From: Catellatospora tritici
GTDB taxonomy: Bacteria > Actinomycetota > Actinomycetes > Mycobacteriales > Micromonosporaceae
Length of the DNA: 64,000 bases
Direction of reading: 5' to 3'
Assembly (NCBI RefSeq): GCF_019083965.1
Contig: NZ_JAHRCY010000016.1
Span: 62,001-126,000, forward strand
Below, piece by piece: positions 34,498 to 43,344 of this stretch (position 1 is the first letter of the stretch; each line of letters starts with the position of its first letter). Under the pieces are notes generated by a model. The model was not told the DNA's origin, searched no databases, and saw only the letters and a list, made by a program, of their open reading frames with translations. Position numbers and translations under genes: made by a program.

Positions 34498-35352
34498 TCA
34501 CGACTCCGCTCGCAACTGTCGGGCGCTGAGCCAGACGGTGCCTGGGTTGACTCGGTCGGGGTAGCGCCGGGTCATCTCGTCGAAGAACTCGCGTGCTGTG
34601 GGCTTGTCGGCGATCACCTGGCGGGCGGTGTGCAGGTATTCGGCGGTCTCGTCGAGGATGGCCGGGTCGTCGCTGCGGTTGGGGTCCTTGTGGCCGGCGA
34701 CCACGGCTGTGGGCCGTAGTGCGCGCACGATGTCGATGGCTTGTAGCCAGGCGTCGATCCCGCCGTTGAAGCCGCCGTCGGCGAGGTATTGGTGCACGTT
34801 GTTATAGGCGACGTCACCGGCGACGACCAACCCCAGTGCTGGCACGTGCAGCACGGTGGTGTCGTCGGTGTCGCTGTGGCCGACCTCGATCGCGTGCAGT
34901 TGGTGTCCTTCGAGGGTGAGGCCGTCGATGGGGACCGGCTGGGCGGTCACGGGGGTGTCGGCGATCTGGCCGGGGAGCATCTGGTCCCAGGTCGCCGCCC
35001 GGCCCGCAGCCATGGTGCGCATACGGCGGATCGTGCCCTCGGTGGCGTAGACCGTCGCACCGGGGAACCGTTCGGCCAGCGGCGACAGGCCGAACCAGTG
35101 GTCGCCGTGGCCGTGGGTGATGTAGACGTGGGTCAGCCGCTTTCCGGAGCGTTCGACCCAGTCACCGACCCGCCGGGCCTGCTCGGCAGTGGGCGGCACG
35201 TCGACCAGAACAGCGTCGGTGGTGCCGGAGATGAGGGTGGTCGAGATCGGTGACCACAGCAGTGGCGCTCCACTGGGCAGTGTGGCGGTCGTGGGGACCT
35301 GCTCTGAAACGAACACCTCGTACGACAGCGGTGCAGTGCTCGACTCGATCAT
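34498..35352 (-). CDS. Metallo-beta-lactamase-fold hydrolase (paralogue)
   Basis: 284 residues. Zinc motif THGHGDHWFG (about 80-89), VGHSDTDDT, VVAGDVAYNNVH and VVAGHKDPN complete the metal site. Paralogous to 23699-24541. Soluble. GCGGAG lies 9 nt before the ATG. The upstream 300 bp are relatively AT-rich and contain the start of an unrelated dehydrogenase remnant on the other strand. Substrate unknown. Confidence 0.85.
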   Translation of the reverse strand: MIESSTAPLSYEVFVSEQVPTTATLPSGAPLLWSPISTTLISGTTDAVLVDVPPTAEQARRVGDWVERSGKRLTHVYITHGHGDHWFGLSPLAERFPGATVYATEGTIRRMRTMAAGRAATWDQMLPGQIADTPVTAQPVPIDGLTLEGHQLHAIEVGHSDTDDTTVLHVPALGLVVAGDVAYNNVHQYLADGGFNGGIDAWLQAIDIVRALRPTAVVAGHKDPNRSDDPAILDETAEYLHTARQVIADKPTAREFFDEMTRRYPDRVNPGTVWLSARQLRAES

Positions 35353-35640
35353 GTTTTACTCCGCGTTGGATCGCGTAACATCCCGAGATAGAAGCTACTC
35401 GGCATACCAGGCTTTTTCTGACCAAACCACTTCGAGGCTTCGTGCCGCCCGCAGAGCCGGCATCCGCTGGACAGGGGAGGGCCATGGCCGTCGAAGCGCC
35501 GCCGGCGGCGTACACCTGCCCGCACACGTCCCCTTCAGCCTGGCAACCCAGGCGAACAGAATGTGTTTCATCAGCGGGAGCCCGCGCTGGGGTCCACGGA
35601 TCGTTCAAGGCGAATACGCTGAGAGACGAAAGGTCGGTCA

Positions 35641-35741
35641 TGCCTCAAACCATGCGCGCGCTCGTAGCCGGAAAGGTCAGCGAGCCCACCGACGTCCTGC
35701 GGCTGGAATCCCGGTCTGTTCACCACGGGTCTGCGACGTGA
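35641..35741 (+). pseudogene. MDR dehydrogenase N-terminal fragment
   Basis: From the ATG at 35641 (GAAAGG upstream) the frame reads MRALVAGKVSEPTDVLRLESR, the first strand pair of zinc/quinone oxidoreductases. It goes off-register and stops at 35741. The rest of the gene is missing; minus-strand PstS-remnant sequence follows. The intact ribosome site suggests a recent truncation. Confidence 0.6.
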
Positions 35742-35796
35742 TCACTCACTGACCGCAAGAGGCTGGCGACGCACGTCGGGTCGCTGCTGCCGCTGT

Positions 35797-36293
35797 TCAA
35801 CCCCGGATCTTGTCCAGCTGTGCCAGCGCCTGCTGGCGCACCACCTCCGGCAGGCGCGAAGCCCGGCCAGTCGATGGTTTCACCGCTGCCCAGGCGCCAG
35901 GAACGCGCTGCGGCGAGGAGGTACCTGGTGAAGTTGTCGGTGGTGCCTGAGCCGTCGGCGCGGTGGACGACCGTGATGGCCTGGTCCGGCAGGGCCATCG
36001 CCGGGTTGTCGGCGGCAATCGCCGGGTCGTTCCAGTTGGTGATGTCACGCTGGAAGACCCCGGCCAGGGTGTCTGCACGCAGTCGCAGGTCGGCCATGCC
36101 GGTGAAGGTGTTCGGCGATCACGCGCTGGTAGAACGCGTCCGGCAGGCTCGCCCCGGAGCCTTGGAGCTGACCGGACAGGTCATCGGCGCCAGGGAGCGA
36201 CGGGCTCGGTACGGCACCGTCGCCACAGCCTGCCAACAGCCCCAGTGCCAGGGCGCTCACGGCTAGCAGGCGCAGCAGTTCCCTTCGCTTCAT
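35797..36293 (-). pseudogene. Phosphate-binding protein PstS remnant
   Basis: Starts at ATG 36293 with GAAGGAG. A lipoprotein signal (LLAVSALALGLLAGCG, lipobox Cys about 20) and LQGSGASLPDAFYQ follow, as in PstS. After about 15 further codons the frame breaks, and in another frame the C-terminal PstS segment appears (LAGVFQRDITNWNDPAI, TVVHRADGSGTTDNFTRYL). A last fragment ends near 35797. More than a hundred central residues are deleted, so it cannot bind phosphate normally. No pstCAB genes are nearby. Confidence 0.75.
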
Positions 36294-36623
36294 GGCGGCT
36301 CCTTCGCCGCTGAACAGGAAGAATACGACTTGCCTAACCTTGCCGATCATAGGCCGGTAGGACCGGATACTCAGACTTGCCGGGCCGACGGCGGCGCGCA
36401 CACCGGTCGCGTCGATCCAGGACACGGTCGCAGCCGGCTCGGTTCGGCTGCCGTCGCCGTACTCGTCCACAACCGGACTGGCGGCCCGCGGCGTCGACAA
36501 TGCGCGGGCTCGCATGTGCGAAACGGGGTGCCACGGTGATAGGTAGTGGTTGGACATCAGCGTCGCAGACATCAACGGTCGGCGGACCCGGTGCTGTGTT
36601 CGCATCGGCGCGGGAGGCGATGT
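36294..36623. other. Divergent intergenic, no gene seen
   Basis: 330 bp between the PstS remnant and the GGDEF-EAL gene. No dyad longer than 6 bp or credible frame noticed. Confidence 0.35.
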
Positions 36624-38345
36624 ATGGCGACAGGAATCGGGGTCTTGGCTCGTGAGGCCCTAATGGTCGAGGCGCGGCAGACGTGCGAGCTGCTGGAGGC
36701 GATGTTCCGCCGGCGGGCGGACCTGGCCTCGGTGGTTGTCGCCGACAGCGGCCGGCTCGGTCTGGTGATGCGGGGCGCGTTCGATCAGACGATGTCCGGC
36801 CCGTACGGGTACGGGCGCGCGCTGTGGGGACCGCGTCCGGTGGCGATGGCCGCGGACTGGAGCCCGCTGCGCCTGTCGGCGAACACCACGGTCGCCGCCG
36901 CGTCCCATCTGCTGCGGACCCGGGCCGAGCAGCACCGATACGACGACATTCTGGTCGATCTGGACGGCGGCGGCATCGGTACCGTCTCGGCCGCCCGGCT
37001 GTTCGACGCTCTGGCCAACGAGTTCGCCGATCGGGCCATCCGCGACGAGTTGACCGGGCTGGTCAACCGGGCGCACTTCCTGGACCTGCTGGTGGCGGCC
37101 TGCGGCAGTGCCGACTTCGGTGGTGACCGGGTCGTCGTGGTCTTCCTCGACCTGGACGGCATGAAACGGATCAACGACTCCCGCGGCCACCAGGCAGGCG
37201 ACCTCGTGCTGGCCAACGTCGGTCGGCAGCTTCGCGAAGCCGCCCGGCCGGGCGAGGTCGCCGCACGGCTGGGCGGCGACGAGTTCGCGGTCCTGTCGCG
37301 CATTCCCCGCCAGGTCGCCGCGGAGCCGACCGCGTTGGAACTGGGCAGGCGCTACCTGCTGGCGATCGCGGCCCGCGACGGCCGCCACGACCCGGCCGTG
37401 CACCCCTACGCGAGTGTCGGCGTGGCGGTGTCCGGACAGCGCAGCGATCCGCAGACCCTGGTCAGCGAGGCCGACATGGCCATGTACCGGGCCAAGCAGG
37501 GCGGCGGCAACCAGGTCGAGCTGGCCGTCGGAGTCGAGGCGGGGCTGGGCTGGGACCTGGAGGCCGTCGACCGCACCGTCGCGCAGGCTGTGCAGTACGG
37601 CGAGCTGCGGATGCACTACCAGCCGATCGTGCGGATCGCCGACCGGGCCGTGGTGTCGGTGGAGGCGCTGGTCCGCTGGCAGCACCCGACCATGGGTTTG
37701 ATCTCGCCGGGGCGGTTCCTGCCCGGCGCGCGCCGGGGCGGGCACCTGCCGCTGCTTGACCGGTGGGTGCTGCAGCAGGCGTGCACCGACCTGGTCGAGC
37801 GGACGGCGCGACTGGGCGCGGCGGCGCCACCGCGGGTCAATGTGAACCTTTCGCCGCCGACACTGGCCGGGGACTTCGACGGGCTGGTCGTCTCGACCCT
37901 GCAGCGTTCGGGGCTGCGGCCGGATCGGCTGCGGTTGGAGCTGCCCGAAGACGCCGACCTGCAGACGCTGGCCGGCGCAGGGCCGCGTCTGGAGCGGCTG
38001 ATCGCCCATGGGGTGGGTGTGACACTGGACGACATGGGTGCCGGCTCGACCAGCCTGCGCTATCTGTCCACGTTGACGATCCACGGCATCAAGATCGATC
38101 AAGCGTTCGTGGCAGGGCTGCTGCACAACCCCCGCGACCACACGGTGGTCAAACTCCTCACCGACCTCGGGCACGGCCTGGGCCTGCACGTGACCGCCGA
38201 GGGAGTCGAGACCGCCGAGCAGCTCAGCGCACTGGCCGCGCTCGGTGTCGGGTACGCGCAGGGATACCATCTGGCCGCGCCCCAGCCTCTGGACGCGCTG
38301 TGTTCGACACTTGCCGTCACCGCCGGAGGCCATGGCCGGCCCTGA
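36624..38345 (+). CDS. GGDEF-EAL dual-domain c-di-GMP protein
   Basis: 573 residues from the ATG at 36624 (GGGAGG 7 nt upstream). N-terminal about 130 residues of unknown sensor type. GGDEF domain with LDLDGMKRIND and RLGGDEF; the RxxD inhibitory site is absent (RPGE). EAL domain keeps VEALVRW, NVNLSP, the Glu of ELPED (canonical ELTES), DDMGAGSTSL, KIDQAFV, AEGVET and the Gln of YAQGYHL, so the catalytic residues look intact although loop 6 (DDFGTG in the family) is altered. It could be a bifunctional enzyme or a GTP-regulated phosphodiesterase. No TM segments. Confidence 0.88.
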   Translation: MATGIGVLAREALMVEARQTCELLEAMFRRRADLASVVVADSGRLGLVMRGAFDQTMSGPYGYGRALWGPRPVAMAADWSPLRLSANTTVAAASHLLRTRAEQHRYDDILVDLDGGGIGTVSAARLFDALANEFADRAIRDELTGLVNRAHFLDLLVAACGSADFGGDRVVVVFLDLDGMKRINDSRGHQAGDLVLANVGRQLREAARPGEVAARLGGDEFAVLSRIPRQVAAEPTALELGRRYLLAIAARDGRHDPAVHPYASVGVAVSGQRSDPQTLVSEADMAMYRAKQGGGNQVELAVGVEAGLGWDLEAVDRTVAQAVQYGELRMHYQPIVRIADRAVVSVEALVRWQHPTMGLISPGRFLPGARRGGHLPLLDRWVLQQACTDLVERTARLGAAAPPRVNVNLSPPTLAGDFDGLVVSTLQRSGLRPDRLRLELPEDADLQTLAGAGPRLERLIAHGVGVTLDDMGAGSTSLRYLSTLTIHGIKIDQAFVAGLLHNPRDHTVVKLLTDLGHGLGLHVTAEGVETAEQLSALAALGVGYAQGYHLAAPQPLDALCSTLAVTAGGHGRP

Positions 38346-38458
38346 GCCCCGACGCCGGCAGGCCGAGTGCCCCTTTACGATCCGGTAACCTGCGCTGAAC
38401 TGATCAATACGCGGTTGCGGAAGGTATGTCGTGGCCGGCACCCAGCAGCGGAGGCCAC

Positions 38459-38740
38459 GTGGCGGATGACATGCCCAGCGTTCGTCTGCTGCAGGTCCTC
38501 AAGACCTACTGCGAGTCGCTGGACCCACTCGGCATCAGCGATCTGCGTCTGGCGCTGCGGTCCGGACGCTACCCATGGCTTCGCGACGAGCTACGCCACG
38601 TGCTCGATCACGACCTGATCAGCGAACAGCAGTGGACCTTCCTACTGGGGGAGGCGGGCGGCGGTCAGCAGTCCGACCGGCGCCGCAGCCTGTGGCAGGC
38701 GCTGTTTCCCGACGACCGGTACCCGCCCACCGCGCCCTGA
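38459..38740 (+). CDS. Small hypothetical protein (93 aa)
   Basis: Start taken at GTG 38459 with GGAGG 4 nt upstream; ATG 38426 and ATG 38471 are alternatives. Helical, charged sequence (VRLLQVLKTYCESLDPLGISDLRLALRS, WLRDELRHVLDHDLISEQQW). No family recognised. It follows the GGDEF-EAL gene by 113 bp on the same strand and might be co-transcribed. Confidence 0.5.
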   Translation: MADDMPSVRLLQVLKTYCESLDPLGISDLRLALRSGRYPWLRDELRHVLDHDLISEQQWTFLLGEAGGGQQSDRRRSLWQALFPDDRYPPTAP

Positions 38741-38762
38741 TCCGGACGGTGTGCGCCGATGC

Positions 38763-39188
38763 TCAATAAGGGGAGGTCGTGTTGTTGTCTGCCCACAGCT
38801 TCTCGGCGTCGGAGCCTCCGGGCGGCGGCACGATCCCGTTGATCATCCAGAGGTCCTCGCTGGTCTCGTCAACGTGGAACTCCCAGTGCAGGCCGGCTAT
38901 GTGCTCGAGGTGGGGCTGCAGTATGGCCTTGACCCACTGGGCGGTCCGGCGGCGGCTTTCCTGGTCGGGGTTGTGGCGGGCGATGTGGTCGATGGTGATG
39001 CGGACCCCGGCCGGGGTGGGCTCACCTCCGACGTAGAAGTTTTCGGGCCGGGTTTCATGGAACAGCGTGATCACGTAGAAGCGGGGTAGCCCGATCTGTT
39101 CGTAGTGGTCGGTGATCCGGGAGGCGAGTCGGTGCTTTTCGTCGTCGGTGAAGGTTCCAGGTGTGTGATGGATGCTCCACAGCGGCAT
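38763..39188 (-). CDS. Tautomerase (cis-CaaD/Tautomerase_3-like)
   Basis: 141 residues. It begins MPLWSIHHTPGTF, so removal of Met exposes the catalytic N-terminal Pro1. A His near 27 and Arg residues near 60-75 (PAGVRITIDHIAR) fit the cis-3-chloroacrylic acid dehalogenase-like group (about 140-150 aa). It lies 36 bp after an SDR gene on the same strand, so an SDR-tautomerase operon controlled by the divergent HxlR gene is likely. The real substrate need not be halogenated. Confidence 0.8.
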   Translation of the reverse strand: MPLWSIHHTPGTFTDDEKHRLASRITDHYEQIGLPRFYVITLFHETRPENFYVGGEPTPAGVRITIDHIARHNPDQESRRRTAQWVKAILQPHLEHIAGLHWEFHVDETSEDLWMINGIVPPPGGSDAEKLWADNNTTSPY

Positions 39189-39224
39189 GGCGGTTCAGTG
39201 CTCCTTGTGTGTCGGTAGCCGTTG

Positions 39225-39926
39225 TCAGCGGGCGAACGAGAAGGTCAAGCGCTCTACGGGGCCGGCCAGCGCGGCTTTGGCTGCGACGGTGACGTCGTCG
39301 GCGAGCACCTCGGTGGCGCCGGCCTCCAGGCCGTCGACGATCCGTGCCGCTATGTCGGCCGGCGTCGCCTTCGGCAGGTCCATGGTGGCGACCATCTCAG
39401 TGTCGATGAACCCTGCGTGCGCGCCGACGACCTGGGTGTTCTGGTGCGCCAGTTCGAGCCGGAGCGAGTTCGTGACGGACCACGCTGCCGCCTTGGACGC
39501 CCCGTAGGCGCCGCTGCCGGCCAGCCAGGACAGCACGGAGTGCATGTTCACCAGCGCGCCTCCACCGTTTGCGGCCAGGATCGGCGCGTACGCCCGTGCC
39601 ACCCGCAGCAGTCCGAAGACGTTGACGTCGAACATCTCGGTGGCGCGCTCGAGGTCACCTGTCAGCAGTGGAGCCGCAAGCAGGACCCCGGCGTTGTTGA
39701 ACACGATGTCCGCGTCGGCAGTGGCCTTCGCGAGGGCGGCGACCGACGACGCCGAGCGGACTTCGAGCTCCGCGGTGAACACCTCTGGGCGCTCGTCGAC
39801 GTATGCCGAACGTGCGGTCGAGTACACCTTCCGTGCCCCGCGCGACAGCACCTCGTCTACCAGAGCCGCGCCGAGTCCCCGTCGGCCTCCGGTCACCACA
39901 ACCACTCTGCCTTCTACCGCGACCAC
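39225..39926 (-). CDS. Short-chain dehydrogenase/reductase
   Basis: 233 residues. Classical SDR motifs: TGGRRGLG cofactor loop, NNAG, catalytic Ser in NMHSVLSWL and YGASK (YxxxK). Start at GTG 39926, 5 nt after GGGAG; the longer frame to 39965 would run into the promoter. It reduces or oxidises a carbonyl/alcohol using NAD(P). Divergent from an HxlR regulator, the common arrangement for redox-stress or detoxification SDRs. Confidence 0.87.
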   Translation of the reverse strand: MVAVEGRVVVVTGGRRGLGAALVDEVLSRGARKVYSTARSAYVDERPEVFTAELEVRSASSVAALAKATADADIVFNNAGVLLAAPLLTGDLERATEMFDVNVFGLLRVARAYAPILAANGGGALVNMHSVLSWLAGSGAYGASKAAAWSVTNSLRLELAHQNTQVVGAHAGFIDTEMVATMDLPKATPADIAARIVDGLEAGATEVLADDVTVAAKAALAGPVERLTFSFAR

Positions 39927-40017
39927 GACATCTCCCACCTGAGTAATGACATCGTTAGTCAGCATATCTCGCCTGGCGCTGGGTAACGCAAGTGTTAGTT
40001 ACACTGGCTGTGTGGCG
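39927..40017. promoter_or_regulatory. SDR/HxlR divergent promoter
   Basis: 91 AT-richer bp holding GTAAC-N10-GTTAC (39983-40002) and two direct GTTAGT copies, candidate operator sites for the HxlR protein. Confidence 0.45.
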
Positions 40018-40599
40018 ATGAACTTCGAGGAGCGGCTGCGGGACCGGGACGCGTGGCCGATCGGCGACGAATGCTCGGCCCGACGAGTGCTGGACCTCCT
40101 GCTCGGTACCAAGACGGCCTTCCTGGTGGTGCGCGAGTGCTTCTACGGCACCACCAGGTTCGACGACTTCGTGGCGCGGATCGGCACCTCGGCGCCCGCG
40201 GTCTCACGAGCGATCACCCAGCTCAAAGCCGCACAGATCATCACTCCCGTCGCCTACCGGGAGGCCGGCAGCCGGCCCCGCGACGAGTACCGGCTGACCA
40301 AGGCCGGCGAGGACCTGCTGCCGATCCTGCTGTCACTGACACAGTGGGGCGACACCTACCTGCAGGAAGGCCATCCGCCCCTGGCGTTCGTCGAGGCCGA
40401 CACCGGCCGTCCGATCCGGGTCCGCGTGACCGCCGAGCCGGCGCCGGAGACGGCGTCCGAGGACATCGAGATCAGGCTCAACCCGGACGCCCGTCCGCAA
40501 CTGGCGGCCGCGACCGGCGGCGCCCACGCACACCGCACCTTTGGGGTCCGCCGCTCTACCGATCACGGTGGAGTTCCCGCGGCCGACTCCGCCGGCTGA
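40018..40599 (+). CDS. HxlR-family transcriptional regulator
   Basis: 193 residues from the ATG at 40018 (GTG 40012 possible). Winged-helix of the HxlR type: CSARRVLDLLLGTKTAFLVVRECFYGTTRFDDFVARIGTSAPAVSRAITQL, then the wing YRLTKAG. The C-terminal tail (about 60 residues) is longer than usual. It probably represses or activates the divergent SDR-tautomerase pair. Confidence 0.87.
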   Translation: MNFEERLRDRDAWPIGDECSARRVLDLLLGTKTAFLVVRECFYGTTRFDDFVARIGTSAPAVSRAITQLKAAQIITPVAYREAGSRPRDEYRLTKAGEDLLPILLSLTQWGDTYLQEGHPPLAFVEADTGRPIRVRVTAEPAPETASEDIEIRLNPDARPQLAAATGGAHAHRTFGVRRSTDHGGVPAADSAG

Positions 40600-40890
40600 C
40601 CACGGACACCGCGGTGGGGGCCGCGAACTGCCTGGCCGCCGAGCGCCCCCAGCAGATGATCACGCGAGTCGGGCCATCGGCCTCGGAACCCCTCGCGAGC
40701 AAATGCTTGGTGTGCCGAGTCTGCGTGCACAGCTTTACTTTCGCCGGAACTGCGCAAGTCGGGTCGCTGTCACGATAGCTTGATCACGGGACCTCTGGGT
40801 CCAGCGCCGGCGCCACCCCCGTTCTTTGACCGGGTGGGGACGTGAAAGGCGATACCGGCGCAAGCCAGTGACCGAATCCGAGGTGACCTG
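40600..40890. other. Intergenic, no gene seen
   Basis: 291 bp upstream of the hydratase-like gene. Presumed promoter; nothing else recognised. Confidence 0.35.
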
Positions 40891-41736
40891 GTGGCTCTGG
40901 AGACACTCGACGTCCGCAGTGAAGGATCGGTTCTGTTCGCCGCGATCACCGCGCCGCCGATGAACCTGCTGGGACCGGAACTGGTCCGCGACCTGATATC
41001 GCTCATTCAAACAGCCGAAGCCGACGGCGACGTCCGGGTTCTGGTGTTCAGCAGTGCCGACCCGGACTACTTCATATCCCACGTCGACGTGACCCAGATC
41101 GCGCGATACCGGGCCGAAGCGGCCAAGCTCGTAGGCGAGCCGTCGATCGGGCTGCTGTTCCGCCGTCTGGCCGAAAGCCCGCTGGTCAGCATCGCGCAGA
41201 TCGAAGGCCGCGTCCGCGGCGCGGGCAGCGAGTTCGTACTGGGCTGCGACATGAGATTCGCCGCGCGGGAGTCAGCGCTGTTCTGCCAGTTCGAACAGGC
41301 CTTCGGTGCCATTCCCGGTGCCGGCGGTGTTCAACACCTGACTCGCCTCATGGGCCGGGCAAGAGCACTCGAGGTCATGCTGAGCGCACAGGACTACGAC
41401 GCCGAACTTGCCGAACGATACGGCTGGATCAACCGCGCGCTGCCCGCTGCCGAACTGCCGGACTTCGTCGACGCGCTCGCCCACCGCATCGCCGGGTTCC
41501 CCGCCGCCGCCCACATCATGCTCAAAGACCGTGTCAACGCGATCACGCTCGCGTCCGTGGAAGAATTTCGTCGCGACTCAGACCTGTTCGCCCAGGGTAT
41601 GACCACTCCTGAGGGCGCAAGCCGGACCAAGAGCGCGATGCAGCGTGGCTTCCAGACCCGAGACGCCGAGATCGACCTACCGGGCATGCTCGCGACTCTG
41701 ACCGAACCCGTCAACGAGCCCCGGTCGGAGCCCTGA
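40891..41736 (+). CDS. Enoyl-CoA hydratase/isomerase-family protein
   Basis: 281 residues. Crotonase fold: IEGRVRGAGSEFVLGCDMRFAA gives the oxyanion-hole Gly, and FGAIPGAGGVQHLTRLMG is the second family block. The usual catalytic Glu positions are replaced (GAIPGAGG for GVxPGxGG), so hydratase activity is uncertain; isomerase, hydrolase or a non-CoA role is possible. GTG start with GAGGTGA. Monocistronic. It could serve beta-oxidation-like steps of the region's catabolism. Confidence 0.85.
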   Translation: MALETLDVRSEGSVLFAAITAPPMNLLGPELVRDLISLIQTAEADGDVRVLVFSSADPDYFISHVDVTQIARYRAEAAKLVGEPSIGLLFRRLAESPLVSIAQIEGRVRGAGSEFVLGCDMRFAARESALFCQFEQAFGAIPGAGGVQHLTRLMGRARALEVMLSAQDYDAELAERYGWINRALPAAELPDFVDALAHRIAGFPAAAHIMLKDRVNAITLASVEEFRRDSDLFAQGMTTPEGASRTKSAMQRGFQTRDAEIDLPGMLATLTEPVNEPRSEP

Positions 41737-41830
41737 GGCTGGGGATTTCGGCTGCGCTGGCGCTCGTTGCGAGAAGTCCCGTCATGGGTCAGGCCAACTG
41801 CGCAGCCTAACGCTCTCCCTAACATTTCCT

Positions 41831-42550
41831 TCAGCAGAAGCGGATGTCGCTGAGGTCGATCGAGACCATGACCTCGTCTGGGAGAGGGCGGCCGTCGCCG
41901 TCCCGGCGGTAGGCACGGCGTTTGGTGGGCAGCACGATGCCGCCGGCCCCGACGCGGTCATAGACGTACTGGGCCGCGGCGAAGCCGCCCGCGACGTCGA
42001 CGTGGTAGTCGTGCCGGCGAAGCAGGTGGTCAGGGCCGAAGTAGAAGTCCTGGTCGGTGCTGTGGCTGGCGATCTGCGGCGGGAAGGTGGCGCGCAGTCC
42101 TCGCCATGTTTCGTCGCGTTCGCGCCACGGCTCGATCTCGCTGACGGTGACGCCGGGCTTCGCGAGCAGGAATGGCGTGGTGAGGTAGGTCCACATCGCG
42201 TAGCCGTTGAAGTAGGCGCGGTCCAGCGGATCCCAGGGCGTGTCCAGAACGTGGCCGGCGAACGATTCCCGAGGGTCCCTGCGTTCGACCACCACCTGCC
42301 CGTCGAGCTTTTCGATGGCCACTCGCCCGGGGGTGAAGTCGGTCTTCTGGTCGGGGGCGCCGAACGGCGTGACCGAGGCGTGCTCCTCATGGAGCCATAC
42401 GGTCATCTCACGCGGTGCTGGATCCTGCGGCAGGCCCTTGAGAACGAACAGCGCACCACCGCTGACGACCGTCGTCCGGACCTGGGACAGCTCGCGCCAC
42501 CGCCTGATCCCTCCGTGGGCGTCGATCGCCAGGTTGAGTAGCTCGTTCAT
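41831..42550 (-). CDS. Conserved-looking hypothetical protein
   Basis: 239 residues from ATG 42550 with GGAGA 5 nt upstream. Opens LLNLAIDAHGGIRRWRELSQVRTTVV, then beta-rich sequence with VVERRDPRESFAGHVLDTPWDPLDRAYFNGYAMW and a closing ISIDLSDIRF-type strand; overall pattern of an outer-membrane-lipoprotein-sorting-like beta fold, but no signal peptide. It follows a TetR gene on the same strand (107-bp gap). TetR-plus-this-protein pairs suggest regulation by a bound lipid or aromatic compound, which is only inference. Confidence 0.7.
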   Translation of the reverse strand: MNELLNLAIDAHGGIRRWRELSQVRTTVVSGGALFVLKGLPQDPAPREMTVWLHEEHASVTPFGAPDQKTDFTPGRVAIEKLDGQVVVERRDPRESFAGHVLDTPWDPLDRAYFNGYAMWTYLTTPFLLAKPGVTVSEIEPWRERDETWRGLRATFPPQIASHSTDQDFYFGPDHLLRRHDYHVDVAGGFAAAQYVYDRVGAGGIVLPTKRRAYRRDGDGRPLPDEVMVSIDLSDIRFC

Positions 42551-42657
42551 CTGCGTCTCCAAACGGAAGGTGCTCGTCGGTGGCAGCAGGACACCGAGAT
42601 CAGACAAAGTTCACTTACGTACGAGACCGCCACAGCTTCACCGGCAGGTCAACCTCG

Positions 42658-43197
42658 CTACTTGAACAGGCGGTTGACCAGATCCGCAGCCAGGTCTTCG
42701 TCGAGAGTCCAGGGCATGTACAGCACCCGGAACACGATCGGCGCCATCACATGGTCGATCACCTCGTCGGCGACGACCGCGCTGTCGGCCCGATCAACCA
42801 GGACCGCTGCCTCGTCACGGCGATCACGCAGGCAGTCCGAGGCGCCGGTTCCGGTCGATGCGGCACCGCAGCGCAGCAGCGCCGCGACACCCGGGTCGCG
42901 GAAGTGCGCGACGATCTCGCGCGCCCACTGCGTCAGGTCCTGCCGCAGGTCGCCGGTGTCAGGTAACGGCCGGTCCGGGGAAAGCCGATACACCACCAGG
43001 TCGTCGATCATGGCCGCCGCGTCGCCCCAGCGTCGGTAGATGCTGGACGGGTTGACGCCCGCACGCTCAGCGACCATGGGAATAGTCACCCGATCACGGC
43101 CGCGCTCCTGCACCAACTCCTCAACCGCCAAACGGACAGCGGTCACCACGGCGGCACTACGGCCTCCGGTGCGGCGGACAGGCGAGGTGGTGGACAT
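42658..43197 (-). CDS. TetR-family transcriptional regulator
   Basis: 179 residues. HTH: AAVVTAVRLAVEELVQERG, then TIPMVAERAGVNPSSIYRRWGD (IYRRW subtype). The C-terminal domain is of the TetR_C_11-like length. It starts at ATG 43197; upstream purines are poor. Probably controls itself and the downstream hypothetical gene. Confidence 0.87.
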   Translation of the reverse strand: MSTTSPVRRTGGRSAAVVTAVRLAVEELVQERGRDRVTIPMVAERAGVNPSSIYRRWGDAAAMIDDLVVYRLSPDRPLPDTGDLRQDLTQWAREIVAHFRDPGVAALLRCGAASTGTGASDCLRDRRDEAAVLVDRADSAVVADEVIDHVMAPIVFRVLYMPWTLDEDLAADLVNRLFK

Positions 43198-43344
43198 GGC
43201 CTATTGATCAACGCAGAGGCACGCGCCCTGAATTCCGGCCCTGACGGCTGCGGACTCCCAGAGGGCAGCGCGCTGCCGACCACACGCGCCTCAGAAGAAT
43301 CTGGGACCGTTCGGGCCCGGTACGAACAACGACGGCCGGCGGCT

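Noticed and set aside
36660..38441. Long minus-strand frame opposite GGDEF-EAL
   Set aside because: Antisense shadow of a gene with intact catalytic motifs.
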